The notes under the pieces were generated by a model that worked only from the letters and a program-made list of their open reading frames with translations, ran no database searches and was not told the origin of the DNA. The translations under genes and the position numbers were made by a program. From Candidatus Dechloromonas phosphorivorans (GTDB taxonomy: Bacteria; Pseudomonadota; Gammaproteobacteria; Burkholderiales; Rhodocyclaceae), in NCBI GenBank assembly GCA_016709495.1, contig JADJMS010000012.1, positions 1 to 64,000 on the forward strand: DNA of 64,000 bases. The letters are read 5' to 3'. This document shows, piece by piece, positions 28,359 to 38,423 of this stretch; positions within the stretch are counted from its first letter, which is position 1, and each line of letters starts with the position of its first letter.

Positions 28359-30596
28359 TCAAACGCGAGCCGCTTTCAAAGCAGCATTCAAGGTCGGGCT
28401 CGGACGCATGACGGCCTTGCACTTCTCGGCATCAGCCTTGTAGTAGCCACCGATATCGACCGGCCGGCCCTGCACCGACTTCATTTCAGCAACGATCTGA
28501 GCTTCGTTGTCAGACAAGGTCTTGGCCAGAGTAACAAACTTGGCAGCCAGTTCCTTATCTTCGGTCTGAGCAGCGAGTTCCTGCGCCCAATACATGGCGA
28601 GGTAGAACTGCGAACCACGATTATCCAGCTCACCAGTCTTCGGCGACGGCGACTTGTTGTTGTCGAGTAGCTTGCCGGTCGCCGCATCAAGTGTCTTGGC
28701 CAGCAGGATCGCACGCTTGTTGCCATCCTTGATGCCCTGCTCTTCCAGGGAAACAGCCAGCGCCAGGAACTCGCCGAGCGAATCCCAACGCAGATGGTTT
28801 TCCTGAGTCAGCTGCTGCACGTGTTTAGGTGCTGAACCGCCGGCACCCGTTTCGTACATGCCACCACCGTTCATCAACGGCACGATGGACAACATCTTGG
28901 CCGAGGTGCCCAGCTCCATGATCGGGAAAAGGTCGGTCAGGGAGTCGCGCAGGATATTGCCGGTCACCGAAATGGTATCCAGGCCACGAGCGACGCGTTC
29001 CAGCGTGAAGCGCATGGCACGAACCTGCGACATGATCTGGATGTCGAGACCGCTGGTGTCGTGATCCTTGAGGTACTTCTGGACCTTCTTGATCAGCTCG
29101 TTCTCGTGCGGGCGATAGGCATCCAGCCAGAACACGGCCGGGGTGTTGGACTGGCGGGCACGGGTAACGGCCAGCTTGACCCAGTCGCGGATCGGGGCGT
29201 CCTTGACCTGGCAGGCACGCCAGATATCGCCGGCTTCAACGTTCTGCGTGAGCAGCACTTCGCCGGTGGCGTTGTCAACGATGTTGGCGATGCCGTCTTC
29301 GGCGATTTCGAAGGTCTTGTCGTGCGAGCCATATTCCTCGGCCTGCTGGGCCATCAGGCCGACGTTCGGCACGGTGCCCATGGTCTTCGGATCGAAGTTG
29401 CCATGCCATTTGACGAAATTGATCATCTCCTGATAAATGCGGGCGAAGGTCGATTCCGGCATGACGCACTTGCTGTCGTAGGGCTTGCCGTCGGCGCCCC
29501 ACATTTTGCCACCCTGACGGATCATGGCCGGCATGGAGGCGTCAACGATGATGTCGTTGGGCGAATGGAAGTTGGTGATGCCCTTGGCCGAATCGACCAT
29601 GGCCAGACGCGGACGGTGTTCCTGACAGGCGTGCAGGTCGCGGATGATCTCGTCGCGCTTGGATTCCGGCAGGGTCTTGATCTTGTCGTACAGATCGACC
29701 ATGCCGTTATTGACGTTGATGCCCAGTTCGTCGAAGGTCTTGGCGTGCTTCTCGAAGGCGTCCTTGTAGTAGATCTTGACGCAGTGGCCGAAAACGATGG
29801 GGTGCGAAACCTTCATCATCGTCGCCTTGACGTGCAGCGAGAACAGGATGCCGGATTCGCGGCAGTCTTCCAGCTGGGCTTCGTAGAAGTCGCACAGCGC
29901 CTTCTTGCTCATGAACATGGAGTCGATGATCTCACCTTCGAGCAGGGAGAGCTTCGGCTTCAGCACGGTGGTCTTGCCGCCCTTGGCGATCAGTTCCATG
30001 CGCACTTCGCGTGCCTTGTCCAAGGTCAGCGACTTTTCGCCGTGGTAGAAGTCACCGTGTTCCATGTGGGAAACGTGGGTCTGCGACCATTGCTTCCATT
30101 CGCCCATGGAGTGCGGGCGTTTCCTGGCGAAATTCTTGACAGCGCCCGGCGCCCTGCGATCGGAGTTGCCTTCGCGCAGCACCGGATTGACGGCGGAACC
30201 AATACACTTGCCGAAACGGGCCTTGAGGGCCTTTTCTTCGTCGGTATTGGCAGTTTCCGGGTAATCAGGAATGGCGTAGCCTTTTTCCTGCAGTTCCTTG
30301 ACGCAGGCTTTCAGCTGGGCGACCGAAGCGGAAATGTTCGGCAGCTTGATGATGTTGGTTTCCGGCAGCAAGCACTTCTTGCCCAACTCGGCCAGGGTAT
30401 TCGGCACTTTCTGGTCATCAGCGAGGAATTCAGAGAACTCGGAGAGAACTCGAGCAGAAACGGAAATATCCGCTTTTTCAATTTCAATACCAGCCGGTGC
30501 GGTAAACGCGCGAACGATAGGCAAAAAAGCACAAGTCGCCAGCAGCGGTGCCTCGTCCGTTAGTGTGTAGATGATTTTCGACTTCCCTGCAGCCAT
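28359..30596 (-). CDS. NADP isocitrate dehydrogenase, monomeric type
   Basis: A 745-aa enzyme of the monomeric IDH family, unrelated in length to dimeric Icd but doing the same reaction. Recognisable parts are KSKIIYTLTDEAPLLATCAF at the N-terminus and NSDRRAPGAVKNFARKRPHS, the substrate-binding serine region. MPAMIRQGGKMWGADGKPYD and GGSAPKHVQQLTQENHLRWD follow. The family is not a known AceK substrate. It lies between icd (same strand) and aceK (divergent, 212 bp away). Confidence 0.95.
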   Translation of the reverse strand: MAAGKSKIIYTLTDEAPLLATCAFLPIVRAFTAPAGIEIEKADISVSARVLSEFSEFLADDQKVPNTLAELGKKCLLPETNIIKLPNISASVAQLKACVKELQEKGYAIPDYPETANTDEEKALKARFGKCIGSAVNPVLREGNSDRRAPGAVKNFARKRPHSMGEWKQWSQTHVSHMEHGDFYHGEKSLTLDKAREVRMELIAKGGKTTVLKPKLSLLEGEIIDSMFMSKKALCDFYEAQLEDCRESGILFSLHVKATMMKVSHPIVFGHCVKIYYKDAFEKHAKTFDELGINVNNGMVDLYDKIKTLPESKRDEIIRDLHACQEHRPRLAMVDSAKGITNFHSPNDIIVDASMPAMIRQGGKMWGADGKPYDSKCVMPESTFARIYQEMINFVKWHGNFDPKTMGTVPNVGLMAQQAEEYGSHDKTFEIAEDGIANIVDNATGEVLLTQNVEAGDIWRACQVKDAPIRDWVKLAVTRARQSNTPAVFWLDAYRPHENELIKKVQKYLKDHDTSGLDIQIMSQVRAMRFTLERVARGLDTISVTGNILRDSLTDLFPIMELGTSAKMLSIVPLMNGGGMYETGAGGSAPKHVQQLTQENHLRWDSLGEFLALAVSLEEQGIKDGNKRAILLAKTLDAATGKLLDNNKSPSPKTGELDNRGSQFYLAMYWAQELAAQTEDKELAAKFVTLAKTLSDNEAQIVAEMKSVQGRPVDIGGYYKADAEKCKAVMRPSPTLNAALKAARV

Positions 30597-30808
30597 GGTA
30601 TCCCCTCAATTTGGATTGATTTGTTTGGGCCGGCCTTGCACCGTCCCCCTGTGGCAAAAAAATTACAGCAGCAAAACGTCGAGTATCGTTCCACTAGGCA
30701 TCGGCGTCAACGCCGTGCAGCACGGACAGAAGGTAGCCAATTGTTTCAGATGAATTTTTTCCCTCATGGCCAGTGTTAAAATTTACGCTTCACTGATGCC
30801 CGATCACA

Positions 30809-32581
30809 ATGAAAATTTCTGTCGGCCTTTACGGCACCAATGCCCATCGGATTGCGTTAGCCCTGATTCAGGGGTTCAACAAACACTATTCCCTGTTCCG
30901 CGAAACCAGCAAGGAAGCCAAAACACGCTTTGAAAAAGCGGATTGGCTAGGCGTACACAAAGCCGTTAAGGAGCGTATTCGCTTCTATGATGATCGCGTT
31001 AACGAGTGTGTCGAACGCCTGAATACCGAATTCGATGCCAGCGAGATCGACCAGCCGACCTGGCAACAGGTCAAATTGCTCTACATTGGCCTGCTGCTCA
31101 ATCACAAACAACCGGAACTGGCCGAAACCTTCTTCAATTCGGTGACGACCAAGATTCTTCACCGCAACTACTTTCACAACGACTTCATTTTCGTCCGCCC
31201 CACCGTATCGACCGAAAACATTGAGTCCGATAACACCCCAACCTATCGCAGCTATTACGCTCAGGACGAAGGGGTGCGCGGCGCGATCCATAACATCATC
31301 AAGGATTTTGAATGGCGCCGCCCATTTGAGGATCTGGAACGCGACGTTGAGAGCGTTTATCAGGCCATCCTGCACCACCTGACCGAAATGCCGGCGCGTG
31401 AGGTCAACTTTCAGATTCAGGTGCTGGGTTCCGCTTTTTACCGCAACAAAGCCGCCTACATCATCGGCAAGGCGATCAACGGCGCCGTTGAATACCCCTT
31501 TGCCATCCCGGTTCTGCACAGCGACGATGGCAAGCTGTTTCTCGACACCATTCTGCTCGACGCCTGGCGCATCGGTCTTCTTTTCTCGCTGTCACGCGCC
31601 TATTTCATGGTCGAAATGGAAGTGCCTTCCGGCTACGTGCAATTCCTGAGAGCCATCCTGCCTGCCAAGCCTCGTTCCGAGCTGTACATCATGCTTGGCC
31701 TCGGCAAGCAGGGCAAAACCATGTTTTTCCGCGATTTCATTTATCACCTGCACCACTCAGCCGACAAATTCATCATGGCTCCGGGCATTCGCGGGCTGGT
31801 CATGCTGGTTTTTACCCTGCCGTCCTATCCTTATGTATTCAAGATCATCAAGGATGTCTTCGGTGCGTCGAAAAACATGGATAGAGCGACAGTCAAGAAG
31901 AAATTTTTAATGGTTAAGCAGGTCGACCGCGTCGGTCGCATGGCCGACACGCTGGAATTCTCGAACGTCGCTTTCCCCCTCGACCGTTTTAACGAAGAGG
32001 TTATGGAAGAACTCCGTACGCTCGCCCCAAGTTGCTTTGAAATTGATGGCAACACGCTGATTATCAAACATATTTATATTGAGCGACGGATGGAGCCACT
32101 GAACATCCACCTCGACCGGATGGAACGCAGCAACAACACGGCTGGTCTGGAGCATGCGATCAAGGAATACGGCAGCGCCATCCGCGAAATGGCTCAGGCC
32201 AACATTTTCCCCGGCGACATGCTGTGGAAAAATTTTGGCGTAACACGCTATGGCCGAGTCGTGTTCTACGATTACGATGAAATTGAATACATGACCGATT
32301 GCAACTTCCGCCAGATTCCAGTTGCCCCTGATTTTGAAACAGAGATGTCCGGCGAAATCTGGTATCCGGTTGCCAAGAACGACGTATTCCCCGAGGAATT
32401 CAGCACCTTCCTCCTTTGCTCACCGATTTTGCGCAAGGTTTTCCACAAACATCACAAGGATCTCTTATCGCCGCAATTCTGGCAAACTGCGCAGCAAAAA
32501 ATTCGCGAAGGCCACGTCGAAGACTTTTTTCCTTACCCACAGGAAATCCGTTTTTCCCATATCAGGGATAATGCTTCCTAA
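30809..32581 (+). CDS. aceK: Isocitrate dehydrogenase kinase/phosphatase
   Basis: A bifunctional cytosolic enzyme that inactivates Icd by serine phosphorylation and reactivates it, diverting isocitrate to the glyoxylate bypass. The 590 aa include the ATP-binding stretch APGIRGLVMLVFTLPSYPYV with FKIIKD, the region GDMLWKNFGVTRYGRVVFYD and DYDEIEYMTDCNFR. It is divergent from the monomeric IDH gene rather than in an aceBAK operon as in enterics. Confidence 0.96.
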   Translation: MKISVGLYGTNAHRIALALIQGFNKHYSLFRETSKEAKTRFEKADWLGVHKAVKERIRFYDDRVNECVERLNTEFDASEIDQPTWQQVKLLYIGLLLNHKQPELAETFFNSVTTKILHRNYFHNDFIFVRPTVSTENIESDNTPTYRSYYAQDEGVRGAIHNIIKDFEWRRPFEDLERDVESVYQAILHHLTEMPAREVNFQIQVLGSAFYRNKAAYIIGKAINGAVEYPFAIPVLHSDDGKLFLDTILLDAWRIGLLFSLSRAYFMVEMEVPSGYVQFLRAILPAKPRSELYIMLGLGKQGKTMFFRDFIYHLHHSADKFIMAPGIRGLVMLVFTLPSYPYVFKIIKDVFGASKNMDRATVKKKFLMVKQVDRVGRMADTLEFSNVAFPLDRFNEEVMEELRTLAPSCFEIDGNTLIIKHIYIERRMEPLNIHLDRMERSNNTAGLEHAIKEYGSAIREMAQANIFPGDMLWKNFGVTRYGRVVFYDYDEIEYMTDCNFRQIPVAPDFETEMSGEIWYPVAKNDVFPEEFSTFLLCSPILRKVFHKHHKDLLSPQFWQTAQQKIREGHVEDFFPYPQEIRFSHIRDNAS

Positions 32582-32640
32582 AACATTTTTCAATACATAC
32601 TAATAACGGGGTGAAAGCCCTTTCCCCAGGAGAGTTAGCC

Positions 32641-33768
32641 ATGCCGCTTACCATTGCGGTTACAAGAGAACGCGCACCAGGCGAAAGCCGGGTTGCGCTG
32701 GTGCCGGAAACGGCAAAAAAATTCATTGCTCTCGGCGCTCAATTGTGCATGGAGCAAAGTGCCGGCGTTGATAGCCACATGCTCGATTCGGATTACACCG
32801 AGGTCAGCATGGTCAACGGTATTTCAGAAGCCTACGCGCCTGCCGGCCTGATTTTGCGCGTGACCCCGCCGAGTCCGGAAGAAATTGCGGCGCTGCCGGA
32901 AGGCTCAGTCCTGATTGGTCTGTTGAAGCCCTTTGAAGACAAAGCCCGATTAGCCGCCCTGAACGCGCGCAAGATCACCGCCTTCGCCTTGGAATTGCTA
33001 CCGCGCATCTCGCGCGCCCAAAGCATGGACGCGCTATCCTCCCAAGGCTCCTGCGCCGGCTACCAATGCGGGTTAATTGCCGCCGCCCGCTGCACCAAAT
33101 TCTTCCCCATGCTCACCACCGCCGCTGGCACCATCCGCCCGGCCCGCGTCTTAGTGATTGGTGCCGGCGTCGCCGGCCTGCAAGCCATCGCCACCTGCAA
33201 ACGCCTAGGCGCCATGGTCGAAGCCTACGACGTCCGCTCCGCTGCCCGTGAACAAATCGAATCACTCGGCGCCAAGTTCGTCGACACCGGTGTTTCCGCC
33301 GATGGAGTAGGCGGCTACGCCCGCGACCTCACCGCCGAAGAAAAAGCCCAGCAAACCGAGAAACTCGCCAAAGCCGTCGCCCTGTCCGACGTTGTCATCA
33401 CCACCGCCGCCATCCCCGGCAAAAAGGCCCCGATCATCATTACGGTCGACATGATCAAACGCATGAAATACGGCGCCATCATCGTCGACATGGCCGCCGA
33501 ATCCGGCGGCAACTGCGCACTCACCCAGCCCGGCGAACACGTCATCGCCAACGACGTCAATATCCACGGCCCCTTGAATCTACCCTCCCGCATGCCGACT
33601 CACGCCTCAGAGCTCTACGCCAAGAACATCTACAACTTCATCTCCCCGTGGATCAAAGACGGCGAACTGGTCATCGACTGGACCGACGACGTCGTTGCCG
33701 GCACGCTGCTCTGCAAGGACGGTGTCACCGTTCATCCGGTGGTCAAACAAGTTCTGGGAGACGCCTGA
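32641..33768 (+). CDS. pntAA: NAD(P) transhydrogenase subunit alpha, part 1
   Basis: The soluble NAD(H)-binding domain I of proton-translocating transhydrogenase, 375 aa. It begins PLTIAVTRERAPGESRVALV and carries the dinucleotide fold VLVIGAGVAGLQAIATCKRL. RPARVLVIG and the IPGKKAPIIITVDMI loop are also present. The alpha chain is split in two here, as in Rhodospirillum. The ATG at 32641 has AGGAGAG upstream. It overlaps pntAB (TGATG) in a three-gene operon. Confidence 0.95.
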   Translation: MPLTIAVTRERAPGESRVALVPETAKKFIALGAQLCMEQSAGVDSHMLDSDYTEVSMVNGISEAYAPAGLILRVTPPSPEEIAALPEGSVLIGLLKPFEDKARLAALNARKITAFALELLPRISRAQSMDALSSQGSCAGYQCGLIAAARCTKFFPMLTTAAGTIRPARVLVIGAGVAGLQAIATCKRLGAMVEAYDVRSAAREQIESLGAKFVDTGVSADGVGGYARDLTAEEKAQQTEKLAKAVALSDVVITTAAIPGKKAPIIITVDMIKRMKYGAIIVDMAAESGGNCALTQPGEHVIANDVNIHGPLNLPSRMPTHASELYAKNIYNFISPWIKDGELVIDWTDDVVAGTLLCKDGVTVHPVVKQVLGDA

Positions 33769-34049
33769 TGGACGGCCTGCTCACGTTGTACATCTTCATG
33801 CTCGCCGCCTTTACCGGCTACGAGATCATCGCCAAGGTGCCGGTCATCCTGCACACGCCGCTGATGTCCGGCTCCAACTTCATTCACGGCGTTGTCGTCG
33901 TCGGTGCCATGCTCATGCTCGGCACCGCCGACACCCCCGTCCAGCAAGCCATCGGCTTTTTTGCTGTCGCCCTCGGTGCCGCTAATGCCGCTGGTGGTTA
34001 TGTCGTTACTGAACGCATGCTTGCCATGTTCAAGAAAAAGGAAGACTGA
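33768..34049 (+). CDS. pntAB: NAD(P) transhydrogenase subunit alpha, part 2
   Basis: A 93-aa membrane subunit (part of domain II) with three hydrophobic helices: LLTLYIFMLAAFTGYEIIAK, then FIHGVVVVGAMLMLG and AIGFFAVALGAANAAGGYVV. It starts inside the pntAA stop and ends 2 nt before the pntB start, so the operon is tightly coupled. Confidence 0.94.
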   Translation: MDGLLTLYIFMLAAFTGYEIIAKVPVILHTPLMSGSNFIHGVVVVGAMLMLGTADTPVQQAIGFFAVALGAANAAGGYVVTERMLAMFKKKED

Positions 34050-34051
34050 AC

Positions 34052-35422
34052 ATGACGATGCCACTTTACGTTCAAAGCGCCTGGTTCCTCGGCGCCGCCC
34101 TCTTCATCTTCGGCCTCAAAGGCATGAGCTCACCCGCCAGTGCCCGCAAGGGGATCATCATTGCCGGTTACGGGATGCTGATCGCCATTGCTGCCACCTT
34201 CCTGATTCCCGGCTTGCAGAACATCGGCCTGATGGCCCTGGCCCTCGTCATTGGTGGTGCCGCCGCCTGGATCTCCGGCCAGAAGGTCAAGATGACCGAC
34301 ATGCCGCAGATGGTCGCCATCTATAACGGCATGGGCGGCGGTGCCGCCGCCGCGATTGCTGCCATCGAGTTCGCCAAGGGCGATGCCCACAGTACGGCCA
34401 CCACCATTCTGGCGGTGATTGGCGCACTGATTGGCGCCATCTCCTTCACCGGCTCCTGCGTCGCCTGGGCCAAGCTGCAAGGCGTCTTGAAGAAAGCCCA
34501 TCGCCTGCCGGCGCAGAATGCGGTCAATGTCATCCTCGCCCTGGTGGCCATTGCGCTGGGTGCGGTGATGGTGATCATGGCCCCGGCCAAGCCGGAACTG
34601 ATCTTTGCCTTCTTCGCCGTCGCTTTGATCCTGGGCCTGATCGTCACCCTGCCGATTGGTGGTGCCGACATGCCGGTGGTGATCTCCCTGTTCAATGCCT
34701 TCACCGGCCTGGCCGTCGGCTTTGAAGGCTATGTCCTGGGCAACCCGGCCCTGATCATCGCCGGTATTGTCGTCGGTGCGGCCGGTACGCTGCTGACCCA
34801 ATTGATGGCCAAGGCGATGAACCGGCCGATCTCCAACATCCTCTTTACGCCCATGGTGGCGAGTGGCCCGGGTGAAGCGATCAGCGGCAGCATGAAGGAG
34901 CTCTCCGCACTCGAGGCGGCAGCCATGATGCGCTACGCCTCCAAGGTCATCATCGTGCCGGGCTACGGCATGGCGGTGGCGCATGCCCAGCACAAGGTGT
35001 GGGAGATGACCTCAATTCTGGAAGAAGCCGGCGTTGAGGTGAAGTTTGCGATTCACCCGGTGGCGGGACGTATGCCGGGGCATATGAATGTGTTGCTTGC
35101 CGAGGCCGGCGTGCCTTACGACAAGATCTTCGACCTTGAGGAAATCAATGGCGAGTTCGGCCAGGCCGATGTGGCGCTGATTATTGGCGCCAACGACGTG
35201 GTCAACCCGAGTGCGCGTACCGACAAGGCCAGCCCGATCTACGGTATGCCGATTCTGAATGCCGATATGGCGCAAAACGTGATCGTGATCAAGCGCGGCA
35301 AGGGGACGGGTTATTCAGGCGTCGAGAATGCCTTGTTCTATACTGATAACTGCCGCATGCTGTACGGCGATGCCCAGCCCATGGCCGGGGAAATTATTCA
35401 GCATTTAAAGGCAATGGGTTGA
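34052..35422 (+). CDS. pntB: NAD(P) transhydrogenase subunit beta
   Basis: A 456-aa subunit with about nine membrane helices (domain II), then the NADP(H)-binding domain III from about residue 280. In domain III, VIIVPGYGMAVAHAQHKVWE holds the Gly-rich loop, followed by HPVAGRMPGHMNVLLAEAGV and GANDVVNP. It completes the proton-pumping complex that makes NADPH from NADH. The chemoreceptor-like gene follows with a 1-nt gap. Confidence 0.96.
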   Translation: MTMPLYVQSAWFLGAALFIFGLKGMSSPASARKGIIIAGYGMLIAIAATFLIPGLQNIGLMALALVIGGAAAWISGQKVKMTDMPQMVAIYNGMGGGAAAAIAAIEFAKGDAHSTATTILAVIGALIGAISFTGSCVAWAKLQGVLKKAHRLPAQNAVNVILALVAIALGAVMVIMAPAKPELIFAFFAVALILGLIVTLPIGGADMPVVISLFNAFTGLAVGFEGYVLGNPALIIAGIVVGAAGTLLTQLMAKAMNRPISNILFTPMVASGPGEAISGSMKELSALEAAAMMRYASKVIIVPGYGMAVAHAQHKVWEMTSILEEAGVEVKFAIHPVAGRMPGHMNVLLAEAGVPYDKIFDLEEINGEFGQADVALIIGANDVVNPSARTDKASPIYGMPILNADMAQNVIVIKRGKGTGYSGVENALFYTDNCRMLYGDAQPMAGEIIQHLKAMG

Positions 35423-35423
35423 G

Positions 35424-36648
35424 ATGAAACGACTTGATGACGTACTAATCTGGCTCTCCATCGTTGCCAGCATCGGACTTTGGTTGTGGTCGGTAAATGC
35501 TGGTCCGGTTTCGCCGCACTTCATCCTGATCGTGACCGGTCTATTGGTCGTTGGTGCCATTTTCTCTTTTGGCGAGAGACGCCGCTGGAAGGATAAGCAA
35601 CAGGACTACATTGCGGAATTAAAAGATGCGATGTCGGAGTACAACACACTGTCGACTGATGCAATGGCCCATGCCGAAATGCAGTTTTCTTCACTCGAAC
35701 AAGACATGATCGAAGCGCAGGAAATCATTCGCACCTCGGTCAATAAACTCTCGGGAAGCCTGACCGGGCTGGAATCACAGTCCTCCAATCAGCGCGAGGT
35801 ACTGCGCTCACTGATCGATGAAATGCTGCAAATGACCGGCTCGGATGACTCTCAAGCCGCCGACCAGGCAGGCTTGCAGCGCTTCTTTGATGAAACCCAC
35901 ACGCTGATTGCCGAATTTGTCAGCAAAATGAATCAACTGCAAACCACTAGCCAGTGCATTGCCGTCAGCTTTGAGCAAATGCAGGATCAAGTTGGGCGTA
36001 TTACCACCACCTTGAATGATGTAGCCGGCATAACCAAGCAAACTGACTTGCTTGCCCTCAACGCGGCCATTGAGGCTGCACGCGCCGGCGAAGCTGGGCG
36101 TGGTTTTGCCGTGGTTGCCGATGAAGTGCGCAAACTGGCCTCGCGTACGGGGGTTCAATATCGAAATCCGCGATGCCTTGGGCGATATTTTGCGTTCTTT
36201 GCAAGCGGTTGGCGAACGAGTTGCCGATGCCGGCGCTGTCGACATGAGCATTGCGGAAAGATCGCAAACCACCCTCGCCGAACTGGCCAGCGAGTTGCTC
36301 GAAGTAACCGAAAGAGCTCGCCAACACTCGGCGCACATCACCGCTGTTACCGAGCAAATGCACAAACTGACGCAGGAAGGTGTCCTCGCCATGCAGTTTG
36401 AGGACATCGTCACTCAAATGATCAGCCGCATCAGTCAACGCACAACCAATGTCGGCGAATACCTGCACGCTTTCCTGCGCCTGCATCAGGACCAAAAGGA
36501 AACCAACGGCCTGGAGCGCTTCCGCACACGCAGCCAGCGCCTGGTCGAGTTGCTGGTCAATTCACAGGTCAAGGCTGATGCGATGAAATCACATGGCCCG
36601 GCCAAACATAGTCAGGCTAGCAACGATGGCGACATCGAATTGTTCTAA
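35424..36648 (+). CDS. Methyl-accepting chemotaxis-like protein, one-base frameshift
   Basis: About 407 aa if one G is removed from the G5 run at 36149-36153. The N-terminus has two close hydrophobic helices (about 7-26 and 33-50) with almost no periplasmic loop, then a coiled-coil region. The receptor hairpin follows (LLALNAAIEAARAGEAGRG, AVVADEVRKLASRT). The downstream frame continues as FNIEIRDALGDILRSLQAVG to DGDIELF. With no sensor domain it probably reports a membrane or cytoplasmic cue or another protein. The position next to pntB hints at energy taxis, a weak inference. Confidence 0.82.
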
Positions 36649-36736
36649 AACCAAGCTGTTGCGGTCAACACCAAAAAATAGTGATTTTTTCGCGTCGACC
36701 GCACTGCGCAACAAGTCCCCTTGTGGGATAACAAGC

Positions 36737-37186
36737 TCAAGACTTGCCCGTACTCCCGAAGCCGCCTTCACCGCGCTTGCTGGCATCAAAGTCATCAACG
36801 ATATTGAAACCAACCTGTAACACCGGCACGACGATCAACTGCGCAATACGATCAAGCGGATGCAGATTGAAGGTTTCCTGGCCGCGATTCCACATCGAGA
36901 CCATCAATTCACCCTGGTAATCCGAGTCGATCAGTCCAACCAGATTGCCCAGCACGATGCCGTGCTTATGGCCCAGACCCGAGCGCGGCAGGATCATGGC
37001 GGCAAGACCGGGGTCAGCCAGATGAATCGCCATCCCAGTCTTTACCAAAATCGTCTGACCCGGTACGATTTCGACTGGCCCGTCGATGCAGGCGCGCAGA
37101 TCAAGCCCCGCCGAACCGGGCGTCGCGTAATGCGGCGGGTTGTCGCGCAAGCGGTCATCGAGAATTTTTACGTCAATACGGTGCAT
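36737..37186 (-). CDS. dut: dUTP diphosphatase
   Basis: Hydrolyses dUTP to dUMP and pyrophosphate, giving the precursor of dTMP and keeping uracil out of DNA. All five trimeric-dUTPase motifs are visible in 149 aa: ATPGSAGLDLRA, LPRSGLGHKHGIVL, GNLVGLIDSDYQGELMVSM, RIAQLIVVPV and RGEGGFGSTG. It overlaps coaBC by one base, as in many proteobacteria. Confidence 0.96.
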   Translation of the reverse strand: MHRIDVKILDDRLRDNPPHYATPGSAGLDLRACIDGPVEIVPGQTILVKTGMAIHLADPGLAAMILPRSGLGHKHGIVLGNLVGLIDSDYQGELMVSMWNRGQETFNLHPLDRIAQLIVVPVLQVGFNIVDDFDASKRGEGGFGSTGKS

Positions 37187-38376
37187 CAGTTTTTCCCTGT
37201 CAAATGAGCAATGTGTTGTATTAGTTGGCCAGCCAGCACTGATTTCGCGGCCGGTTTAAGCGGGTGCGCCCCCGCTTCGTCAAACAGAATCAGCGTGTTG
37301 TCATCGCCACCAAAGCCGTCCTGTATCAAGTTGCCGGCAATCAGCGGTATGTTTTTCTTCTTGCGTTTGGCCTGCGCGTAAGCCTCCAGATTCTGGCTCT
37401 CGGCAGCAAAACCAACGCAGAACGGACCATCCTTGAGCGCGGCAACTTCAGCCAGAATATCCGGGTTTTCAACCAGCTCGATCGGCGGAATCCCGCCCGT
37501 ATCCTTCTTCAGCTTGTGCTCCGCCGCATTTGCCACGCGGTAATCGGCAACCGCCGCCACGCCAATGAAAATATCCGCCTCGCCAGCCCGCGCCATCACC
37601 GCTGCGTGCATTTCCAGCGCGCTGCGCACATTATTACGGTCAACGCCCTGCGGAGCCGAAAAACTGACCGGCCCGGAAACCAGCGTTACCGTCGCCCCGG
37701 CATGCTGCGCCGCCCGCGCCAAGGCATAGCCCATGCGCCCGGAGGACAAATTCGTGATGCCGCGCACCGGGTCAATCGCCTCAAAAGTCGGGCCGGCGGT
37801 AATCAATACCTTTTTGCCAGCCATCAATTTGGGCGTGAAGAAGGCAATCACCTCCTCAAGAATTTCCTCCGGCTCCAGCATGCGACCGGCCCCGACTTCA
37901 CCACACGCCTGCTCACCGCAGGCCGGGCCAAGGATATGCACGCCGTCAGCCGCCAGTTGCGCCACATTGCGCTGCGTCGCCGGGTTCTCCCACATCTGAC
38001 GATTCATCGCCGGCGCGACCAGCATTGGGCAATCGCGCGCCAGCACCATGGTTGCCAGCAAGTCATCGGCCAGGCCATGCGCCGTGCGCGCCAGAAAATC
38101 AGCCGAGGCCGGCGCCACCAGAATCAGATCGGCTTGACGTGACAAATCAATATGCGCCATTGCATTCGGCATCCGCGCATCCCATTGATCGGTAAACACC
38201 GGCTTACCGGAGAGCGCCTGAAAGGTGGTCGGCGTCACAAAATGGGTGGCCCCTTCGGTCATCGCCACCTGCACATCCGCCCCCTGCTTGCTCAGCAAAC
38301 GGAGCAACTCAGCCGCCTTGTAGGCTGCGATGCCACCCGTCACACCGAGAACGATGCGTTTTCCCTGTAATTCCAT
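37186..38376 (-). CDS. coaBC: Bifunctional phosphopantothenoylcysteine synthetase/decarboxylase
   Basis: Two steps of CoA synthesis in one 396-aa protein. The N-terminal CoaC flavoprotein (1-180) has GVTGGIAAYKAAELLRLLSK and the PAMNRQMW motif. The C-terminal CoaB part has ITAGPTFEAIDPVRGITNLS with SSGRMG, and a KKDTGGIPPIELVENPDIL-like loop. It is co-transcribed with dut and divergent from radC with a 47-bp gap. One-mismatch copy of the dispersed motif at 37633-37644. Confidence 0.96.
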   Translation of the reverse strand: MELQGKRIVLGVTGGIAAYKAAELLRLLSKQGADVQVAMTEGATHFVTPTTFQALSGKPVFTDQWDARMPNAMAHIDLSRQADLILVAPASADFLARTAHGLADDLLATMVLARDCPMLVAPAMNRQMWENPATQRNVAQLAADGVHILGPACGEQACGEVGAGRMLEPEEILEEVIAFFTPKLMAGKKVLITAGPTFEAIDPVRGITNLSSGRMGYALARAAQHAGATVTLVSGPVSFSAPQGVDRNNVRSALEMHAAVMARAGEADIFIGVAAVADYRVANAAEHKLKKDTGGIPPIELVENPDILAEVAALKDGPFCVGFAAESQNLEAYAQAKRKKKNIPLIAGNLIQDGFGGDDNTLILFDEAGAHPLKPAAKSVLAGQLIQHIAHLTGKN

Positions 38377-38423
38377 TGTCGTGCCTTAGAATATTAGCCG
38401 GATAATTCTACTGGAAATGGCAG

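Noticed and set aside
29061..30563. 500-aa open frame on the plus strand
   Set aside because: It lies wholly antisense to the monomeric isocitrate dehydrogenase, a clear full-length match. Its composition is what the complement of that gene's codon use produces.
34130..34993. 287-aa minus-strand frame rich in Gly, Asp and His
   Set aside because: Complement of the Gly/Ala-rich pntB gene; low-complexity artefact.
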